DNA of 11,004 nt from an uncultured Clostridia bacterium (GTDB taxonomy: Bacteria > Bacillota > Clostridia > Lachnospirales > Lachnospiraceae): assembly GCA_947178015.1 (NCBI GenBank), contig CAMWWW010000050.1, positions 1-11,004 of the forward strand, written 5' to 3'. Below, piece after piece: positions 7,412-11,004 of this stretch. The notes below the pieces were generated by a model that worked only from the letters and a program-made list of their open reading frames with translations, was not told where the DNA came from and did no database searches. The first letter of the stretch is position 1; every line of letters starts with the position of its first letter. Made by a program: the position numbers and the translations under genes.

Positions 7412-8602
7412 ATGACTGCGCATGAATATATAGAAGAAGCAGAACAGAGCCTGATTCACACCTATAACCGCTATCAGATCGTGCTGGAGAAAGGGGAAGG
7501 TGTTTATCTGTATGATGTAGATGGAAAGAAATATTTGGATTTTGCGGCTGGAATCGCAGTGTTTGCCCTTGGCTATGGCAATAAGGAATACAATGATGCA
7601 TTAAAAGCACAGATCGATAAACTGCTTCACACTTCAAATTTATATTATAATGTTCCCGCAATTGAAGCAGCAAGACATATAATAGAAAATTCCGGCATGG
7701 ATCGAGTGTTTTTCACAAACAGCGGCACGGAGGCGATTGAGGGTGCCATTAAGCTTGCCAGAAAATATGCCTATTTAAAGGATGGCACTACCGATCATGA
7801 GATTATCGCGATGAACCATTCTTTTCACGGAAGGAGTATGGGAGCGCTGTCTGTTACAGGGAATGTGAAATATCAGGAGGCATTCAAGCCTTTGATAGGC
7901 GGGATAGAATTTGCCGATTTTAATGATCTGGAAAGTGTGAAGGCAAAGGTGACGGATAAAACCTGTGCGGTGATTATGGAACCTGTTCAGGGAGAAGGAG
8001 GGCTTTATCCAGCGAAAAAAGAATTCTTGGAGGGAGTCAGAAATTTATGTGACGAGAAGGGGATTCTTCTTATTTTTGATGAGGTTCAGTGTGGAATGGG
8101 AAGAACGGGCTCGATGTTTGCGTGGCAGCGGTATGGTGTGAAGCCGGATATTATCACGATGGCAAAGGCATTGGGCTGCGGTGTTCCGGTGGGAGCTTTT
8201 GCGGCAAAGGAGGCAGTGGCGGCGGCGTTGGTGCCCGGCGATCACGGCACCACCTACGGCGGAAACCCATTTGCTTGTGCGGCGGTGAATGAGGTGTTTC
8301 GGCAGTTTGAGCAAAAACATATCACGCAGCATGTAGTGGAGATCGGTGCATACCTGAACAAGACCTTAAGTAAATTTGCGGAAACTTATGAGTTTGTAAA
8401 GGAGGCGAGAGGAATAGGGTTGATGCAGGGATTGGAATTGACAATTCCGGCAGGGGACATTATACTAAAAGCACTGGATGCAGGATTGATCTTAATAGCA
8501 GCAGGGCAGAATGTTATCCGTTTTGTACCGCCGCTAGTTATCACAGAAGAGCATGTGGACGAGATGGCGGCAGTTCTGGATGGTATTTTTGCTGGAATAT
8601 AA
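7412..8602 (+). CDS. argD: Acetylornithine aminotransferase (class III, PLP)
   Basis: ArgD transfers the amino group of glutamate to N-acetylglutamate semialdehyde, giving N-acetylornithine, the substrate of ArgJ. The protein is 396 residues, the normal length. Fold-type I motifs are FTNSGTEAIEGAIKLAR (101-117, phosphate binding), NHSFHGRSMGALS (135-147), EPVQGEGG (190-197), FDEVQCGMGRTG (222-233, with Asp223 contacting the pyridine nitrogen), and the PLP lysine Lys252 in TMAKALGCGVPVGAF. The next segment is HGTTYGGNPFACAA. The ATG follows the argB stop with no gap (TAAATG), and its RBS AAGGAGG (7397-7403) lies inside argB, so translation is probably coupled. Related enzymes can also use succinyl-diaminopimelate or ornithine; the operon context favours the arginine role. 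Confidence 0.96.
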   Translation: MTAHEYIEEAEQSLIHTYNRYQIVLEKGEGVYLYDVDGKKYLDFAAGIAVFALGYGNKEYNDALKAQIDKLLHTSNLYYNVPAIEAARHIIENSGMDRVFFTNSGTEAIEGAIKLARKYAYLKDGTTDHEIIAMNHSFHGRSMGALSVTGNVKYQEAFKPLIGGIEFADFNDLESVKAKVTDKTCAVIMEPVQGEGGLYPAKKEFLEGVRNLCDEKGILLIFDEVQCGMGRTGSMFAWQRYGVKPDIITMAKALGCGVPVGAFAAKEAVAAALVPGDHGTTYGGNPFACAAVNEVFRQFEQKHITQHVVEIGAYLNKTLSKFAETYEFVKEARGIGLMQGLELTIPAGDIILKALDAGLILIAAGQNVIRFVPPLVITEEHVDEMAAVLDGIFAGI

Positions 8603-8646
8603 GGCTGGCATACAGAAATGAACAGAGAACAGGAGTAAGGCTATCA

Positions 8647-9984
8647 ATGAAGAAATTTGTGCGATACTGTCTTTTGATTGTTGTGACAGTTAGTATGCTT
8701 GCCGGATGCGGCAGCAGGGGGGAAGAGCAGGATACCAGTGACGAAACCACAACGGCGGAGAATATTGAGCTGAATCTGTGGTATACTGATGAGTCCATGG
8801 CAGCATATATCAATAAGGCAGCGGAGGCTTTTGGACTGGAATATCAAATCGCTGTGACACCCAGACAAATATCAGCGATAGAATATCTGGAAAATATAAA
8901 TCAGCAGAATATAGCAGAGACAGATATTGTGGATGTCTATATTTTAAATAGTGAATCCTTGGAGAAGGCGTATATGGCGGGGCTTGCGGCTCCTCTCTGG
9001 GAGGAGCGTGCGGGTTATCCTGAGGTGGCGGTCTCCGCTTGCCGGTATCAGGGAAAATTGATTGCCCGCCCGGTTTATTTTGAGACAGAGTATTTTTTAT
9101 ACAATAAAGATATGGTATCTGATCCGCCTGCCAGCTTTCAGGCAATTATGGATTTTGCATCAAGCGATGAGATGGCAGGAGAAAATGCGGAGCTTTACCA
9201 GAATCTGGAGGCTATTTTAAAGTGGGATGTGTTGGATCTGTTCTGTAATTACCAGTTTGTGGGAGCCTATCTGAATCTGGGCGGACCAGACGGAGACGAC
9301 AGGACCATTGTGGACATGAATAATGAAAATGTGCTTCATGCGCTAGGTTTTTATAAAGAATTAAACCAAAGTTTATATTTCGATGGGGAAGAGGTAGAAT
9401 ACCATGCATTGCTTCAGAGCTTTCTGGAAGGAAGGCTTTTGTACACCATCGGGACGACAAGAAGCTTAGAGCTTCTTAGACAAAGCGAGATGAATTACGG
9501 AATCTCGGTAATTCCGCCTCTGACAGAGAGTCTTGACAGCAAAGGGATCTCCATCAATTATGTGGCGGTGGTAAACCCTTACAGCAGCTCAGTAGAGCTG
9601 TCGGGAAAGCTTGCCGAATATTTGTCAGATGATTATGCAGAGGAATGTTATGAGCTGTCAGGAAAGCTGCCCTGCAAGCGCCTAGATACTTATCCAGCAG
9701 AGGAATTTGTCCATGTCATGGATGCCTATGAAAAATCGGTGGCACTTCCAAAACTTATGGATACGACAAACTTCTGGGTGGAGCTTGAGGTGGTTCTCAA
9801 TAATATCTGGAAGGCAGAGATGAGAGAGGAACTGGCAGAAGAGGGATTAAGCGACATCTCTCAGGCGGAAAATATGGGAGCCGAGGAGATTAAAAAAGAA
9901 CAGATGAAGAAACAGATTCAGGATCTGGTGACAGGTGAGATCAACAGGGCTCATGAGCAGATGAGGCAACAGCTTTCCAGATAA
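8647..9984 (+). CDS. Solute-binding lipoprotein, ABC transporter family 1-like, orphan
   Basis: The protein is 445 residues. It has a lipoprotein signal peptide: basic MKKFVR, a hydrophobic core and the lipobox LAGC with Cys21, then an acidic low-complexity linker (22-40). The mature part resembles family 1 extracellular solute-binding proteins (sugar type): a LNLWYTDES first strand (42-50), YFLYNKDMVSDPPASFQAIMDFA (149-171), SFLEGRLLYTIGTT (258-271) and YGISVIPPL (284-292). It would sit on the outer face of the membrane and capture a ligand. No permease or ATPase gene is next to it, so its transporter is elsewhere or it acts as a sensor. The C-terminus (about 385-445) is an unusually charged E/K/Q-rich predicted helix, longer than I expect for the family. 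AGGAG at 8631-8635 lies 11 bases before ATG. A 44-base gap from argD suggests cotranscription. The ligand cannot be read from sequence. Confidence 0.8.
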   Translation: MKKFVRYCLLIVVTVSMLAGCGSRGEEQDTSDETTTAENIELNLWYTDESMAAYINKAAEAFGLEYQIAVTPRQISAIEYLENINQQNIAETDIVDVYILNSESLEKAYMAGLAAPLWEERAGYPEVAVSACRYQGKLIARPVYFETEYFLYNKDMVSDPPASFQAIMDFASSDEMAGENAELYQNLEAILKWDVLDLFCNYQFVGAYLNLGGPDGDDRTIVDMNNENVLHALGFYKELNQSLYFDGEEVEYHALLQSFLEGRLLYTIGTTRSLELLRQSEMNYGISVIPPLTESLDSKGISINYVAVVNPYSSSVELSGKLAEYLSDDYAEECYELSGKLPCKRLDTYPAEEFVHVMDAYEKSVALPKLMDTTNFWVELEVVLNNIWKAEMREELAEEGLSDISQAENMGAEEIKKEQMKKQIQDLVTGEINRAHEQMRQQLSR

Positions 9985-10007
9985 TAGATAGAATTAGGGA
10001 GAGAATA

Positions 10008-10886
10008 ATGAAGGCGATAGGTATTGTTACGGACAGTCACAGTGGCATAAGTCAGGAGGAGGCAGCGAAGCTTGGCATTATGGTGCTTCCAATGCCATTT
10101 TATTTTGACGAAGAATGTTTTTATGAGGATGTGACATTATCACGAGAAGAGTTTTTTGAGAAGATGAAGCAGGGAAAGAAGGTCAGCACTTCCCAGCCTG
10201 CTCCTGTAGACGTGATGAAGCTGTGGGATAAGGCGCTTCTCACATATGAGCAGATTTTGTATATGCCTATTAGCAGCGGCCTGAGTGGCTCTTACAGTGC
10301 AGCGTATGCGATGGCGCAGGAGGAGACTTATCAGGGAAGGGTGCTTGTGGTCGATCACGGCAGGATATCAACACCACTGCACAGGTATATACTGGATGCG
10401 TTGGAGTTGATTGAGGAGGGGTATTCTGCCTGTGAGATCAAGGAAATATTGGAGAAGCACCGGGAAAATATGGTGATCTATATTGGAGTTGAAACACTGG
10501 AATATCTAAAGCAGGGCGGGCGCATTACACCTGCCACTGCCCTTCTGGGCACAATGCTTCATATCAAGCCGGTCCTTAAGCTAGGAGTTGGAACCTTGGA
10601 CACTTTTCAGAAATGCCGCGGTTTTGCCAGAGCGAGAAAGACGATGCTGGAAGCAATGCAGCATGATATTAGTACGATCTTTCGAGAATCGTATGAGAAG
10701 GGAGAGCTGTATCTGCTGGCGGCATCCAGCGCGTCGGAGGAGGTCACGGCGGAGTGGGTGGCAGAGATAAAAGAGGCCTTCCCTGATATGGACGTGTTGT
10801 GTGATAAGCTTTCATTGGGAGTGTCTTGTCATGTGGGCTATGGAGGATTGGGAGTCGGGTGCTCTTGCAAACCGCCAAGACGATAA
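10008..10886 (+). CDS. DegV family fatty-acid-binding protein
   Basis: The protein is 292 residues, typical of the family. Characteristic parts are the N-terminal IVTDSHSGIS (6-15), VSTSQPAP (59-66) and ISSGLSGSYSAA (88-99), which line the fatty-acid carboxylate pocket. Further marks are VVDHGRIST (114-122), LKQGGRIT (167-174) with HIKPVL (185-190), and a C-terminal LSLGVSCHVGYGGLGVGC. The usual HxGPG near the end reads HVGYG here, a small deviation. DegV/FakB proteins hold a fatty acid; FakB types present it to the kinase FakA for phospholipid synthesis, but no fakA is nearby. The RBS GGGAG (9997-10001) lies six bases before ATG, and the gap from the lipoprotein's tandem TAA-TAG stop is 23 bases. 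Probably the last gene of the operon. The link to arginine is unclear. Confidence 0.93.
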   Translation: MKAIGIVTDSHSGISQEEAAKLGIMVLPMPFYFDEECFYEDVTLSREEFFEKMKQGKKVSTSQPAPVDVMKLWDKALLTYEQILYMPISSGLSGSYSAAYAMAQEETYQGRVLVVDHGRISTPLHRYILDALELIEEGYSACEIKEILEKHRENMVIYIGVETLEYLKQGGRITPATALLGTMLHIKPVLKLGVGTLDTFQKCRGFARARKTMLEAMQHDISTIFRESYEKGELYLLAASSASEEVTAEWVAEIKEAFPDMDVLCDKLSLGVSCHVGYGGLGVGCSCKPPRR

Positions 10887-11002
10887 AAAGTGTAGTATAC
10901 AATTGTGTATACTTTTATGTAAAAGAAATTGGTAGAATCATTTTCGAGATAGGTCCGCATAGCCAGCGCAGCTATTTCCTCCGTCACCCCGCTCTCGCTT
11001 AG
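10838..11002 (-). other. Minus-strand open frame running off the right edge
   Basis: Read from the right edge on the minus strand, one frame starts LSESGVTEEIAALAMRTYLE, looks protein-like, and stays open until TAG 10838-10840. The later part runs through the degV hairpin and antisense to degV, where it no longer looks protein-like. It could be the degraded 3' end of a convergent gene. A different frame ends in TGA just beyond the same segment. I do not recognise the family, and the call depends on sequence beyond the window. Confidence 0.15.
10894..10916 (+). terminator. Weak AT-rich hairpin after degV
   Basis: AGTATACA (10894-10901) pairs with TGTATACT (10906-10913) around the loop ATTG, and a short T run follows (10913-10916). 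The 8-bp stem is rich in A/T and begins 8 bases after the degV stop. It may be a weak terminator for the operon. Its near-palindromic form could also make it a protein-binding site. Confidence 0.45.
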
Positions 11003-11004
11003 TG

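Overview
The window reads as chromosomal DNA of a Gram-positive anaerobe of the Clostridia, most likely Lachnospiraceae. The grounds are strong AGGAGG-type ribosome binding sites, AT-rich intergenic DNA with sigma-A-like promoters, the clustered argC-argJ-argB-argD order, a DegV-family protein and a lipoprotein of the family 1 solute-binding type. The lineage is inferred from gene style, not from a marker gene.

Left part (1-2680): a broken 3' remnant of a DUF2971-like gene is followed by an intact AlbA_2 (Schlafen-like) / GHKL-type ATPase-fold protein with winged-helix ends, started from TTG. Then comes about 335 bases without a convincing gene, holding an imperfect 22-bp inverted repeat and ending in a strong, probably bidirectional, terminator. 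This part is AT-richer than the rest and looks like accessory DNA placed beside core metabolism.

Central part (2683-8602): arginine biosynthesis. argG (minus strand) is divergent from argC-argJ-argB-argD (plus strand) across a roughly 200-base AT-rich control region. That region has plausible promoters in both directions and two degenerate ARG-box-like sites about two helical turns apart, suggesting ArgR/AhrC-type control. ArgJ, ArgB, ArgC and ArgD form the acetylated (cyclic) route from glutamate to ornithine. ArgG joins citrulline to aspartate later in the pathway. argF (citrulline formation), argH (final lyase step) and carAB are not here and must lie elsewhere if the pathway is complete.

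Right part (8647-11004): short gaps and no visible terminator suggest the arg operon continues into an orphan solute-binding lipoprotein with a long charged C-terminal helix and a DegV-family fatty-acid-binding protein. A weak AT-rich hairpin follows degV. The last 90 bases carry only a low-confidence open frame on the minus strand that runs off the edge. Overall this is a mostly ordinary biosynthetic locus. The points worth a second look are the accessory pair at the left, the non-arginine genes attached to the arg operon, and small intergenic motifs.
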